A stretch of 64,000 nt of DNA from Pseudomonas helleri (lineage in GTDB: Bacteria > Pseudomonadota > Gammaproteobacteria > Pseudomonadales > Pseudomonadaceae): positions 186,001-250,000 of the forward strand of contig NZ_JYLD01000005.1 in assembly GCF_001043025.1 (NCBI RefSeq), given 5' to 3'. A model generated the notes under the pieces. That model searched no databases and had not been told where the DNA came from. It saw nothing but the letters and a program-made list of their open reading frames with translations. Shown here piece after piece: positions 16,697 through 28,206 of the stretch; the stretch's first letter is position 1; each line of letters begins with the position of its first letter. Position numbers and translations under genes: made by a program.

Positions 16697-17004
16697 GGCA
16701 AGACGCTCCCATAGATCAAAAAACGTAAGTGGGTTGTAGGAAGTTCCTCTCTAATCGAGAGGAAAATCCCGTAGGACTTTTCCTTGCTGTGGGCTTATTT
16801 ATAAACCGTTCTGCGGTGTTTGGAACCTGTCAAAAATAACAGTCTGAACACATTTCAGAGGGTGGACCGACAGGCGAGCTTGCGCGTTGCTGTGTGCTCT
16901 GACTGACCCCTTAATCCAGGCTCAGCCCTTGCGTGCAGCGGGCAGATGGCGCAAGTTTTATCTGGACACATATCGACGAATCGTGACGACAAGGGCCGCA
17001 CGCA
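16697..17004. promoter_or_regulatory. Divergent region between LuxR-type gene and rutR-like gene
   Basis: 308 bp holding the promoters of two divergent regulators. Two palindromes stand next to each other: TTCCTCTC-TAATC-GAGAGGAA at 16744-16764 and an imperfect GGAAAA...TTTTCC pair at about 16761-16783. No coding sequence is supported. Confidence 0.5.
16744..16764. promoter_or_regulatory. Perfect inverted repeat upstream of orphan LuxR gene
   Basis: 8-bp arms TTCCTCTC and GAGAGGAA with a TAATC centre, 48-68 bp upstream of the minus-strand start codon. It is a plausible autoregulatory operator. Confidence 0.45.
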
Positions 17005-17625
17005 ATGAGCAATCACAAGATCGAAATTCGTCGCAGCAATGTCGAAAAAATCCTTCTCGGAGCCGAAAAGGTCTTTGCCGAAAAAGGCTTTGCGGGCACC
17101 GCCATGGCGGATATTGCCGCTGAAGTTGAGCTGCCTCGTTCCAACTTGCACTATTACTTCAGTACCAAAACCGAGCTGTATAACGCGGTTTTGCTGGGTT
17201 TGCTGGAAGTGTGGAAACAAGATGCGCTGTGTTTTGAAACCTATGATGACCCGCGCCTGGTCCTCAGCAGTTACATTCGCGCCAAGATGACCCACTCGCG
17301 TACGCGGCCCTACGGCTCGAAAGTCTGGGCAGACGAAATCATCCATGGCGCGCCCACATTGGGGCTCACGCTGGATGCGAGTCTCTATGATTGGGCAAAA
17401 ATGAAAGAAGCCAAAATCCGCCAGTGGGTGGCAGACAAACGGATATTGCCGGTAGAGCCCTCCAGCGTGTTGTTCATGATCTGGGCTTCAACCCAGCATT
17501 ACGCAGACTTCGATCACCAGGTGAATATCATCAACGAGCATCAGCCGTTGAGTGACATCCAGTTCGAACGCGCCATACACAGTGTCACCAGCATCATCCT
17601 GCGCGGAATCGGGCTGGAGCCGTGA
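17005..17625 (+). CDS. TetR-family regulator, RutR-like, of pyrimidine catabolism
   Basis: 206 residues. The N-terminal TetR HTH (KILLGAEKVFAEKGFAGTAM, ADIAAEVELPRSNLHYYFST) precedes a C-terminal domain of the RutR/YcdC type (KVWADEIIHGAP, FMIWASTQHYADFDHQV). RutR in E. coli binds uracil and thymine and represses pyrimidine-use genes. This gene lies convergent with preA at the edge of the reductive pyrimidine cluster, so it is the obvious regulator of that cluster. Ligand identity is inferred. Confidence 0.88.
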   Translation: MSNHKIEIRRSNVEKILLGAEKVFAEKGFAGTAMADIAAEVELPRSNLHYYFSTKTELYNAVLLGLLEVWKQDALCFETYDDPRLVLSSYIRAKMTHSRTRPYGSKVWADEIIHGAPTLGLTLDASLYDWAKMKEAKIRQWVADKRILPVEPSSVLFMIWASTQHYADFDHQVNIINEHQPLSDIQFERAIHSVTSIILRGIGLEP

Positions 17626-17642
17626 AGGATTCTTCCCCCGAC

Positions 17643-17713
17643 CGTAGTCGCTGAGGAGCGGAGCGAGGCTGCGATCAAGAGCAAACGATCGCAAGCCAGC
17701 CCGCTCCCACAAG
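17643..17713. repeat. Chimeric REP-like element between rutR-like gene and preA
   Basis: The left arm resembles the 'GTAGTCGCTGAGGAGCGGAG' family and the right arm the 'GCCAGCCCGCTCCCACAAGG' family. The element lies between two convergent genes and could serve as a shared transcript end. Confidence 0.55.
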
Positions 17714-17717
17714 GGTG

Positions 17718-18992
17718 TCAGGAAGCCACGTGGTACGGATTACGCGGATCGTGGTTCCAGTCCAGGAACGGCTTGCCGGTATTTTGCGGCACCATCTCGA
17801 TACAGTCGTCTACCGGGCAGGTGATCTGGCACAGGTTGCACCCCACGCACTCATCATCAATCACTTCATAGCGATGCGTACCGTCGGCCAGTTTCTGGCT
17901 GGAAATGGCCTGGTGCGAGGTGTCTTCGCAGGCGATGTGGCAACGACCACAGCCTATGCATGCCTCTTGATCGATCTTGGCGATGACTTGGTAATTTATA
18001 TCCAGATATTTCCAGTCGGTGGTATTGCCCACGGCTCGACCCGAAAAGTCCTCCAGGCTCGAATAACCTTGGCTGTCCATCCAGCGCGACAAACCGTCTT
18101 TCATTTCGTCAACAATCCGAAACCCGTGGAGCATGGCAGCGGTGCACACTTGCACGGCGCCACAGCCCAGGGCGATAAATTCCGCTGCATCGCGCCAACT
18201 GCCAATGCCGCCAATCCCGCAGATCGGCAAGCCTTGGGTCTGAGGGTCGCGGGCAATTTCGGCCACCATGTTCAGCGCGATCGGCTTGACCGCCGAGCCG
18301 CAGTAACCTCCGTGAGTGCTCTGGCTGCCCACCACAGGCAGGGCGACCATGCGATCCAGGTCGACACTGGTGATCGAGTTGATGGTGTTGATCAACGACA
18401 CCGCATCGGCACCGCCGCGATGGGCCGCCCGGGCGCTGAGGCGGATATCGGTGATGTTGGGCGTCAGCTTGACGATCACCGGCAGCGAGCAGTACGTCTT
18501 GCACCAGCGCGTGACCATTTCCACGTACTCCGGCACCTGGCCAACGGCCGCGCCCATGCCGCGTTCCGGCATGCCGTGGGGGCATCCAAAGTTCAGCTCG
18601 ATGCCATCAGCGCCCGTGGCTTCAACCAGCGGCAGGATGTACTTCCAGGCTTGCTCCTCACACGGCACCATCAGTGACACAATCAGTGCGCGGTCCGGCC
18701 AGTCCTTTTTGACCTGAGTGATTTCACGCAGGTTGATTTCCAGCGAGCGGTCGGTGATCAGCTCGATATTGTTGATGCCCATGACTTCACGGTTAGGCCC
18801 GAAATGCGCGGAGTAGCGTGAAGAGACGTTGACCGCTGCCGGGTCTTCGCCCAGGGTTTTCCAGACCACGCCGCCCCAGCCCGCTTCATAGGCGCGGACC
18901 ACGTTATAGGCTTTGTCGGTCGGCGGCGCAGAGGCCAGCCAGAAGGGATTGGGGGCTTTGATACCGGCGAAGTTAATCGAGAGATCGGCCAT
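17718..18992 (-). CDS. preA: NAD-dependent dihydropyrimidine dehydrogenase subunit PreA
   Basis: 424 residues. An FMN-binding TIM barrel of the dihydroorotate dehydrogenase type (NPFWLASAPPTDKAYNV, GIELNFGCPHGMPERGMG with the DPD active-site region, GIGGIGSWRDA phosphate loop) is followed by two 4Fe-4S clusters (CIGCGRCHIAC and CVGCNLCQITC). PreA with PreT reduces uracil and thymine to dihydropyrimidines, the first step of the reductive pathway. It starts directly after preT stops, so the subunits are made together. Confidence 0.96.
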   Translation of the reverse strand: MADLSINFAGIKAPNPFWLASAPPTDKAYNVVRAYEAGWGGVVWKTLGEDPAAVNVSSRYSAHFGPNREVMGINNIELITDRSLEINLREITQVKKDWPDRALIVSLMVPCEEQAWKYILPLVEATGADGIELNFGCPHGMPERGMGAAVGQVPEYVEMVTRWCKTYCSLPVIVKLTPNITDIRLSARAAHRGGADAVSLINTINSITSVDLDRMVALPVVGSQSTHGGYCGSAVKPIALNMVAEIARDPQTQGLPICGIGGIGSWRDAAEFIALGCGAVQVCTAAMLHGFRIVDEMKDGLSRWMDSQGYSSLEDFSGRAVGNTTDWKYLDINYQVIAKIDQEACIGCGRCHIACEDTSHQAISSQKLADGTHRYEVIDDECVGCNLCQITCPVDDCIEMVPQNTGKPFLDWNHDPRNPYHVAS

Positions 18993-20360
18993 TTACGCAG
19001 CCTCCTGAGTGAGCATGAGTTGGGCATGAATGGCTTGCGCGGCCAGCTTGCCGTGTTGCACCGCTTGCACGGTCAGGTCCTGGCCCAGCGAGGTGCAATC
19101 GCCACCGGCATACACGCCGGGGATGCTGGTGCGCAGGTGCTCATCCACGGTAATCCGGTCGCCTGTGCGCTGGAGTGAATGGGCCAGTGGGTCGCTCAGG
19201 GTGGCTTCGTCAAAGGTTTGGCCGATGGCCTTGAACACCGCATCGGCGGCCAGCTCAAAGGTTTCGCCGGTTTTCTCCAGGCGCCCGTCTGCTAGGCGGG
19301 TGCGGGCAAAGCGCATGCCGCGAACCTGGCCCTGATCGTCGAGCAACACCTCATCGGGTTGGGCCCAGGTCATCAGGCGTACCTGATTGGCTTTGGCGAT
19401 GTCTTGCTCATGGCCGGTTGCGCCCATGTCTTCTTGACCACGGCGATACACCAGGTTCACCTCGCGGGCGCCCAGACGGGCCATTTGCACGGCCATGTCG
19501 ATGGCGGTATTGCCCGCGCCGAGCACGATGCAGCGTTCGGCCAGTGGCAGTTGGGTCAGGTCGTCGCTTTGACGCAGCTCGCGAATGTAGTCAGTGGCAG
19601 CCAATACACCGGGCGCCTCTTCATTGGCCAGACCGAGCTGCCGACTGGCGGCCAGGCCGATGGCCAGAAAGACCGAATCAAATTGCTGGTGCAAGTCGCT
19701 CAGGCTCAGGTTGTCGCCCAAACGCTGGCCGTGGCGAACTTCGATGCCACCAATTTGCAAGACAAAATCCACTTCACGTTGAGCGAAATCGTCCACCAGT
19801 TTGTATTTGGCGATGCCGTATTCATTGAGCCCGCCGGATTTTTCCCGTGCTTCGAAAATCACCACCTCGTGCCCGTGCATCGCCAGCCGATGGGCGCAGG
19901 CCAACCCGGCCGGGCCCGCGCCGACCACGGCAATGCGCTTGCCGGTTGAGGCGGCGCGGGTGAACGGGTACTCGTTGAATTGCGCATGATCAATCGCATA
20001 GCGCTGCAACAAGCCGATCAATACCGGCGCACATTCCTGCGCGTTATTGCGCACACACGCTTGCTGGCACAGCACTTCAGTGGGGCACACGCGGGCGCAA
20101 CTGCCGCCGAGAATGTTGGCCGAGAGGATTTTCTGCGCAGCGCCTTGAACGTTTTCCTGCTGGATATTGCGAATAAACGACGGAATGTCGATGTCGCTAG
20201 GGCACGCATTCACACACGGTGCGTCGTAGCAATACAGGCAACGCGAGCTTTCCAGTTCAGCCTGACGGGCGCTGAGCGGTGGCGCCAGATCAGTGAAGTG
20301 ACTGGCCAGCACCAGCGCATTTTCGTGGGGGTGCGGTAGATGATTCAGGGACTTGATCAC
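18993..20360 (-). CDS. preT: NAD-dependent dihydropyrimidine dehydrogenase subunit PreT
   Basis: 455 residues. The N-terminal ferredoxin-like Cys domain (SRCLYCYDAPCVNACPSDID, GGSCARVCPTEVLCQQACVR) would bind two 4Fe-4S clusters. Two Rossmann domains for FAD (IAVVGAGPAGLACAHRLAMH) and NAD (CIVLGAGNTAIDMAVQMARL) follow, ending in the FAD closing motif GVYAGGD. PreT passes electrons between NADH and PreA. It is the middle gene of hydA-preT-preA and 57 bp after hydA. Confidence 0.96.
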   Translation of the reverse strand: MIKSLNHLPHPHENALVLASHFTDLAPPLSARQAELESSRCLYCYDAPCVNACPSDIDIPSFIRNIQQENVQGAAQKILSANILGGSCARVCPTEVLCQQACVRNNAQECAPVLIGLLQRYAIDHAQFNEYPFTRAASTGKRIAVVGAGPAGLACAHRLAMHGHEVVIFEAREKSGGLNEYGIAKYKLVDDFAQREVDFVLQIGGIEVRHGQRLGDNLSLSDLHQQFDSVFLAIGLAASRQLGLANEEAPGVLAATDYIRELRQSDDLTQLPLAERCIVLGAGNTAIDMAVQMARLGAREVNLVYRRGQEDMGATGHEQDIAKANQVRLMTWAQPDEVLLDDQGQVRGMRFARTRLADGRLEKTGETFELAADAVFKAIGQTFDEATLSDPLAHSLQRTGDRITVDEHLRTSIPGVYAGGDCTSLGQDLTVQAVQHGKLAAQAIHAQLMLTQEAA

Positions 20361-20417
20361 AGGAATTGCCTCACGGTTGTGGGAAGCGTCTGCCTCTGAC
20401 GGGCAGTGGTGGTGTAC

Positions 20418-22443
<2,026 letters not shown>

Positions 22444-23937
22444 ATGAGCATGCAACCGAGCAGATCCCAAGTCACCGAACGCAATGGTTTGTACGAATTG
22501 GAAGCCGGGCCTGAAGTTCTCGATAGCCCCCGGTACAACCACGACATAGCTCCCACCCGCGTGCATGAACGCACCTGGAACAAATGGCACATCACCGCGC
22601 TGTGGGTGGGCATGTCGATTTGTGTGCCGACTTACACCCTGGGCGGCGTATTGACCGCTTACTTCGGGCTGTCCGTCGGTGAGGCGCTGCTGGCGATTTT
22701 GCTGGCCAATATCGTGGTGCTGATCCCGCTAACGCTCAACGCTTTTGCAGGCACCAAATACGGGATTCCCTTTCCGGTACTGTTGCGTTCCTCGTTCGGC
22801 ATCCTCGGCTCCAACGTCCCGTGCCTGATCAGGGCACTGGTGGCCTGTGGCTGGTTCGGGATCCAGACCCTGTTCGGAGGCCTGGCTATTCACCTGTTTC
22901 TGGGCTCGGTGTTTGAGGGCTGGAAAAACCTGGGGGGCATCGGTGAAGTCATCGGTTTCATGCTGTTCTGGGCGCTCAATCTGTGGGTAGTACTGCGCGG
23001 CGCCGAATCGATCAAATGGCTCGAAACCCTCTCTGCGCCGCTGTTGGTGCTGGTAGGGCTGGGCTTGCTGGTGTGGGCCTTGCCGAATGTGTCGATGACC
23101 GAACTGCTGGCCCAACCGCCGAAACGCCCTGAAGGGGCCAGCGTGTATGGCTACTTCTTTGCCGGGCTGACGGCGATGGTGGGTTTTTGGGCCACCTTGT
23201 CGCTGAATATTCCCGACTTCAGCCGCTATGCCAAAAGCCAGAAAGACCAGATCCTGGGGCAGATATTTGGCCTGCCGCTGACCATGTTTCTGTTCGCCGC
23301 CCTAGGCGTGATCATGACCGCCGCCTCGCAAAAACTGGTGGGCGTAACCGTCTCCGACCCCGTCAGCCTGATCGGCCATATCCAGAGCCCTGGCTGGGTC
23401 GCGCTGGCCATGGCGTTGATCATCATCGCCACCTTGTCGACCAACACCGCCGCCAACATCGTTTCCCCAACCAATGACTTCCAGAACATTGCGCCCAAGC
23501 TCATCAACCGCACCACGGCGGTGATCTTGACCGGGCTGGTGGGGCTGCTGCTGATGGCCCATGAGCTGCTGAAAAAACTCGGTTTGCTGGTCTCGGATGT
23601 CAGTCTCGAGACCGTGTATTCCAACTGGTTGCTGGGTTACTCCAGCCTGCTGGGGCCGATTGCCGGGATCATGGTGGTCGACTATTTCATCATCCGTCAG
23701 CAAAAACTCGATCTCGCCGGGCTCTACCGCGACGGCGTGTACCCGGCCTGGAACTGGAAAGGTTTTATCGCCTTCGGCGTGCCGGTGGTCTTGACCCTGA
23801 TGTCGTTGGGCAGCAGCGCTTTCAGCTGGTTTTATGACTACGGCTGGTTCACCGGGTCGCTGCTCGGTGCCGCGATTTACTACGGCTTGTGCCGCCTGAG
23901 CAGCCCGCAAACAGCGGCTGCCAAAAGCACGCTCTGA
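22444..23937 (+). CDS. NCS1 nucleobase:cation symporter
   Basis: 497 residues with about 12 membrane helices. Family signatures include LGGVLTAYFGLSVGEALLAI, GIPFPVLLRSSFGILGSNVP, RALVACGWFGIQT and the later NIPDFSRYAKS. NCS1 carriers import uracil, cytosine, allantoin or hydantoins with Na+ or H+. Position between hydA and the carbamoyl-amidase gene makes uracil, dihydrouracil or hydantoin the likely substrate. It starts a plus-strand unit with the amidase 30 bp downstream. Confidence 0.93.
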   Translation: MSMQPSRSQVTERNGLYELEAGPEVLDSPRYNHDIAPTRVHERTWNKWHITALWVGMSICVPTYTLGGVLTAYFGLSVGEALLAILLANIVVLIPLTLNAFAGTKYGIPFPVLLRSSFGILGSNVPCLIRALVACGWFGIQTLFGGLAIHLFLGSVFEGWKNLGGIGEVIGFMLFWALNLWVVLRGAESIKWLETLSAPLLVLVGLGLLVWALPNVSMTELLAQPPKRPEGASVYGYFFAGLTAMVGFWATLSLNIPDFSRYAKSQKDQILGQIFGLPLTMFLFAALGVIMTAASQKLVGVTVSDPVSLIGHIQSPGWVALAMALIIIATLSTNTAANIVSPTNDFQNIAPKLINRTTAVILTGLVGLLLMAHELLKKLGLLVSDVSLETVYSNWLLGYSSLLGPIAGIMVVDYFIIRQQKLDLAGLYRDGVYPAWNWKGFIAFGVPVVLTLMSLGSSAFSWFYDYGWFTGSLLGAAIYYGLCRLSSPQTAAAKSTL

Positions 23938-23967
23938 CCCAATAAAAACTGCCTGAGGAATAACAAT

Positions 23968-25242
23968 ATGAACGCAGCACATCCCCTTCAGCAGCAAGCC
24001 ACCCAGTCGATCAACGGTGAACGCCTGTGGGCGTCACTGATGGAACTGGCCAAACTGGGCGCCACGGTCAAAGGCGGCGTGTGCCGCCTGGCCCTGACCG
24101 ACCTCGATCGTCAGGCACGGGACATTTTTGTGCGCTGGTGCGAAGACGCCGGTTGCACCGTCAGCGTCGACGCCGTGGGCAATATCTTTGCCCGTCGACC
24201 GGGGCTTAGTCCTGACCTGCCGCCAGTGATGACCGGCAGCCACATCGACACTCAACCTACGGGCGGCAAGTTTGATGGCTGTTTCGGCGTGCTGGCCGGG
24301 GTCGAAGTGCTGCGTACCCTCAATGACCTCAACATCCAGACCCAAGCGCCGATTGAAGTGGTGGTGTGGACCAACGAAGAAGGTTCGCGCTTTGCCCCGT
24401 GCATGATGGGCTCGGGGGTGTTTGCCGAAAAGTTCACCCTGGAAGAAACCCTCGCCAAAACCGATGCCCAAGGCGTGACTGTTGGCGAAGCGCTGAACGC
24501 CATTGGCTATGCAGGCAGTCGCAAGGTCAGCGGGCATCCGGTGGGTGCTTATTTTGAAGCGCACATTGAGCAGGGGCCGATTCTGGAAGACGAACGCAAA
24601 ACCATCGGTGTGGTGCTCGGGGCGCTGGGGCAAAAATGGTTCGATCTCAATCTGCGCGGCGTCGAAGCCCATGCCGGGCCAACCCCCATGCACCTGCGCA
24701 AAGACGCGCTGGTCGGCGCGGCGGCCGTGGTCGCCGCGGTCAACAAAGCCGCCCTGGGCCATCAGCCCCATGCCTGCGGCACCGTGGGCTGCCTGCAAGC
24801 GTACCCTGGCTCACGCAACGTCATCCCCGGTGAAGTGCGCATGACCCTGGACTTTCGTCACCTGCAGCCGGAACGGCTGGACTCGATGATCAGCGAAGTG
24901 CACGAAGTGATTGAGGCTACGTGCGCCAAACATGGGCTGAGTTTTGAACTCACTCCGACGGCGGATTTCCCGCCGCTGTACTTCAACCCTGACTGCGTCA
25001 ACGCGGTGCGCAATGCGGCGAGTGAGCTTGGCTTAAGCCACATGGACATCGTCAGCGGGGCAGGGCACGACGCGATCTTCCTCGCCGAACTGGGCCCGGC
25101 GGGCATGATCTTCGTGCCCTGTGAAGGCGGCATCAGCCACAACGAAATCGAAAACGCCGACCCCAAAGACCTTGCAGCGGGTTGCGCGGTGCTGCTCAAA
25201 GCCATGCTGGCAGCCTCCGAAACCGTAGCTGCCCAGCACTAA
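23968..25242 (+). CDS. Zn-dependent N-carbamoyl-beta-alanine amidohydrolase (M20/ArgE family)
   Basis: 424 residues with a GAGGAAT ribosome site. Binuclear metal ligands are visible: H92 (TGSHIDT), D103 (GGKFDGCFGV), E138 (TNEEGSRF), H199 (EAHIEQGP) and the C-terminal His in GGISHNE. The enzyme hydrolyses N-carbamoyl-beta-alanine or N-carbamoyl-beta-aminoisobutyrate to the beta-amino acid, CO2 and ammonia, the last step of reductive pyrimidine degradation. Related members act on N-carbamoyl L-amino acids or allantoate, but context favours the beta-ureidopropionase role. Confidence 0.93.
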   Translation: MNAAHPLQQQATQSINGERLWASLMELAKLGATVKGGVCRLALTDLDRQARDIFVRWCEDAGCTVSVDAVGNIFARRPGLSPDLPPVMTGSHIDTQPTGGKFDGCFGVLAGVEVLRTLNDLNIQTQAPIEVVVWTNEEGSRFAPCMMGSGVFAEKFTLEETLAKTDAQGVTVGEALNAIGYAGSRKVSGHPVGAYFEAHIEQGPILEDERKTIGVVLGALGQKWFDLNLRGVEAHAGPTPMHLRKDALVGAAAVVAAVNKAALGHQPHACGTVGCLQAYPGSRNVIPGEVRMTLDFRHLQPERLDSMISEVHEVIEATCAKHGLSFELTPTADFPPLYFNPDCVNAVRNAASELGLSHMDIVSGAGHDAIFLAELGPAGMIFVPCEGGISHNEIENADPKDLAAGCAVLLKAMLAASETVAAQH

Positions 25243-25706
25243 CTTCCTCCCTATACACTTGGGCTCTGAAACTGCCACAGGCTGTGATCTTTTGACTTTG
25301 AAAATCTCAAGATCGCAGGTTGCGGCAGCTTCTGTGCAAGTGTGTCTCGTTACCGCGTGTCTTAATTAAATCGACTCCAGGCAACAGCCCTTAAACTAAG
25401 GCATTAAGGTAGTTACTTCGGCGGGCTATAGACATGCTTGGTAATCGGCTGTCTTGCGATGCCGTGATCCGTGGGTTGCTTAATAGCGCTGATAATAATT
25501 CAAGTTGTTGCTGAATATTGTTTGAATGCGCGTCAGTGGCGCCTGATGAAGTTATGAAAACAATGAGTTAGGAGTGGCTGAAAGCTTCAGGTGTAGTCCT
25601 GTGTAGGAATTTTCAATTATATTTTATTTGTTGAGTTGTGCTGGGTGGGGTTAGCGTCTGTTTTGTAAGTCGTTTGCCTCGGTTTCGAACCAGAAAGGAA
25701 ATGGCA
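25243..25706. other. Intergenic AT-rich stretch with REP-like remnant
   Basis: 464 bp without a gene. At about 25269-25331 two imperfectly complementary arms (CTGCCACAGGCTGTGATCTT and AAGATCGCAGGTTGCGGCAG) form a decayed REP-like hairpin that could end the pyrimidine transcript. The rest is AT-rich and should contain the promoter of the PLP-enzyme operon; no clear operator was recognised. Confidence 0.5.
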
Positions 25707-26657
25707 ATGAAGTTGGCTGATATTGGGAATACGCCTTTGGTGGAAGTGTCTGGATTGCTACAGAATGGCAATCGTCTTTTTTCAAAGTGTGAATACATGA
25801 ATCCTTCGGGCAGCCATAAAGATAGAACCTATCTGTATATCATTAACACCATGGAGCAGCAGGGCGTCATCAAAAAAGGCATGACACTTATTGATTGTTC
25901 TACCGGTAATGGCGGGGCAGCCCTTGCATGGGTAGGCAGGGAAAAAGGCTATAAGGTGGTTGTTTTTATGCCAGAAGGCATGACTGATGAACGTAAACGG
26001 CAGATCCTCTCTTTTGGCGCGCAAATTATTGAAACACCGAAAGAAACGTTCCTGATGGGCGCGGCTATAGCAGCAGAGAAATATAGGCAGAGCCATCGGG
26101 TTGGCGAAGTTTGTTTTCTGGATCAATCCAATACTTTACTCAATAAAAGTGCATGGCATGCCTGTGGTCTGGAAATAGTCTGTGATTTGCAGAAGCAACA
26201 GGTAGTGCCAGATTTTTTTATCTGTTCTATCGGGACAGGCGGAACGTTTAGTGGCATAGCCGACAGGTTGAAGCGGGAATATAAAAATATTAAGACAGTC
26301 GGTGTTGAGGTCGATAAGTCAGCGCCTTTGTATGCCTCCCGACGCGGCGAGGTGTTTGTGCATCAGCCTCACAATCTTATGGGGTTGGGGGCCGGGATGC
26401 TGTCGGTAAATACCGTATCTGAGTTGATCGACGATGTAAGGGTCGTTGAGGGGCATGCAGCGTGGGGTCGAATGAAAACGTTTATTGCCGACTACGATTT
26501 CGGGATTGGTCCCACCTGCGGAGCAAATGTGTTGGTGTGCGAAGAAATCGCTCGTGTGGTGAAGGATAAAAATATTATCACTTTGTTTTTTGACAGCGCC
26601 TGGAAGTACAAAAGTCGATGGGAAGGTAATTATCCTGACTATCCGGAGGCACAATGA
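25707..26657 (+). CDS. Cysteine-synthase-like PLP-dependent enzyme (fold type II)
   Basis: 316 residues from ATG 25707, which lies 6 nt after AAAGGAA; the ATG two codons earlier abuts that site. The Schiff-base Lys is K38 in NPSGSHKDR, the substrate loop is STGNGGAALA (65-74) and the phosphate-binding loop is SIGTGGTFSG (174-183). The family exchanges or eliminates at the beta-carbon of serine-type substrates (CysK, CysM, SbnA, beta-substituted-alanine synthases). SHKDR and STGNGG differ from the usual housekeeping CysK motifs, so a specialised beta-replacement is likely. The 4-bp overlap with the phosphoribosyltransferase gene shows co-translation. The gene is more AT-rich than its surroundings. 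Confidence 0.88.
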   Translation: MKLADIGNTPLVEVSGLLQNGNRLFSKCEYMNPSGSHKDRTYLYIINTMEQQGVIKKGMTLIDCSTGNGGAALAWVGREKGYKVVVFMPEGMTDERKRQILSFGAQIIETPKETFLMGAAIAAEKYRQSHRVGEVCFLDQSNTLLNKSAWHACGLEIVCDLQKQQVVPDFFICSIGTGGTFSGIADRLKREYKNIKTVGVEVDKSAPLYASRRGEVFVHQPHNLMGLGAGMLSVNTVSELIDDVRVVEGHAAWGRMKTFIADYDFGIGPTCGANVLVCEEIARVVKDKNIITLFFDSAWKYKSRWEGNYPDYPEAQ

Positions 26658-27238
26658 GACTGCTTAAAGATGTTTACGAGAACGCTAAAGTTGTGAGTGC
26701 CGGATCGACTTTGATTACGGTTAATGAATTCACCGATCAACTACCGGCCTTGCGACCTGAGGTACTTTATGAAGTAGCTTATGAGGTTGTCAAGTCCATG
26801 GATTTGACTGCAGATAAAATTGTCACGGAAGAAGACAAAGGTGCACCTTTGGCTACAGCAGTATCGCTGCTGACCGGTATTCCAATGGCCATGGCGCGTT
26901 GGTATACCTACAGTCTGGACAGTGTGAACCAAGCGGTGGTTAATATTACATCTGAATATTTTGAGGGCACGTTGTACCTCAATGGTATTAATCCCGGTGA
27001 TCGGGTTGTGATTGTGGATGACACCCTCAGCACTGGCGGAGCTGTTATCTCCCTTATTGAATCGATCAGGCAACGTGGCGCTGAAGTCGTTGATGTGGTT
27101 TGCGCAGTTGAAAAGGTTGAAAAAAAGGGAGCAGTTCACGTTTACAACAAGACCGGTATTACGGTTAAAACGCTGATGAAAATACAACTGTCTGACGAGA
27201 AGGTGCAGGTATTGGGGTTTGGCGTGTTCCGCACTTGA
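26654..27238 (+). CDS. Phosphoribosyltransferase (type I fold)
   Basis: 194 residues. The PRPP-binding signature is RVVIVDDTLSTGGA (117-130) and the upstream flexible-loop region is EEDKGAPLATAVSLLTGI (59-76), which resembles adenine, xanthine or orotate phosphoribosyltransferases. Such enzymes attach ribose 5-phosphate to a base, or in some clusters act as regulators or transfer to other nucleophiles. The hood is not enough to name the acceptor base. ATGA overlap with the PLP enzyme ties it to the four-gene operon, which argues against a housekeeping salvage role. Confidence 0.85.
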   Translation: MRLLKDVYENAKVVSAGSTLITVNEFTDQLPALRPEVLYEVAYEVVKSMDLTADKIVTEEDKGAPLATAVSLLTGIPMAMARWYTYSLDSVNQAVVNITSEYFEGTLYLNGINPGDRVVIVDDTLSTGGAVISLIESIRQRGAEVVDVVCAVEKVEKKGAVHVYNKTGITVKTLMKIQLSDEKVQVLGFGVFRT

Positions 27239-27284
27239 TGGCAATGGGTGCCTGGGGTCTACTATCGTCGCGTAGGTCAATTAT

Positions 27285-28205
27285 ATGCATATCAAAAGCA
27301 CGGGCGTTTTGTTAGGGTTGTTATTTTGTTTTATCAGTGCTGCCTTTGATGTTTATGTGGCTTTTGTCATTCAGACGCTAAATACCCTTGTGGTCATTTT
27401 TTATTGTTTTGTTTCGTCTTCGTTGCTGTTTCTCGGGTATAGCCTCTGGAAAGACCGAGTGTCATTGTTTTCTAATGTGAAGCAAGCAGGTCTGTTGGTT
27501 GTGTGGGTGAATGTAGCCGTTGTCCTTAACTGGGGAGGGCTTTTTTATGCCTTGCGCTATTTGGAACCTGCGGTCGTAGGGGTCGCATCGGTCGCCTGTG
27601 GCCCGGCAATAACCTTAGTTATTTCCAGGTTTATAAAATCGGACAGTAAAACGACACCGATCGAAGCAGTGATCGCATGCCTCGTGTTGCTGTCCGTTGT
27701 AATTATGCTCTTTCAATCTTTTGTCGGGGAAAGTGGTATTTCCTCTACGACGTTTGAACAGCGAATTGTCGGCATTACCAGTGTGGTGTTATGTGCGCTG
27801 GGGACTGTGCTGTATACCATTTCTTCTAAAAAATTATTTGCGCGCCACTGGAAGGTCGAGCAAATATTAGCGGTCAGAAATTTTTTGATAGTTACGATGT
27901 GCAGTGCGCTTATTTTTACAGACACTGTTTCGTTCAGAATCGCAAATGAGTGGATAGCACCGATGTTGGTGTTGGTTGTCCTTGGTCATGTGTTGCCGAT
28001 TTACTTGATTCAACAATCAATTTTTCATCTCAGCGCGCTGCATGTGTCTTTTGTATTGCTGACACTGCCAGTATTTACGCTATGGCTACAATATATGGAT
28101 TCGCGTGTTGCATTCTCCATGGCGAGTGTTGTAGCGGTCGGTGTGATCGTGGCGTTGCTGTTGCTGCTATCACTTGCAAGCGTCAGAAAAAACGGTGGGA
28201 CTTGA
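27285..28205 (+). CDS. EamA/DMT-family transporter, probable exporter
   Basis: 306 residues with about ten membrane helices in two five-helix halves (for example GVLLGLLFCFISAAFDVYVA at the start and SMASVVAVGVIVALLLLLSL near the end). DMT/EamA carriers mostly export amino acids or metabolites. It lies between the phosphoribosyltransferase and ATP-grasp genes in the same AT-rich operon, so it likely exports the operon's product or imports a precursor. The next gene starts 1 bp after its stop. Confidence 0.87.
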   Translation: MHIKSTGVLLGLLFCFISAAFDVYVAFVIQTLNTLVVIFYCFVSSSLLFLGYSLWKDRVSLFSNVKQAGLLVVWVNVAVVLNWGGLFYALRYLEPAVVGVASVACGPAITLVISRFIKSDSKTTPIEAVIACLVLLSVVIMLFQSFVGESGISSTTFEQRIVGITSVVLCALGTVLYTISSKKLFARHWKVEQILAVRNFLIVTMCSALIFTDTVSFRIANEWIAPMLVLVVLGHVLPIYLIQQSIFHLSALHVSFVLLTLPVFTLWLQYMDSRVAFSMASVVAVGVIVALLLLLSLASVRKNGGT

Positions 28206-28206
28206 A

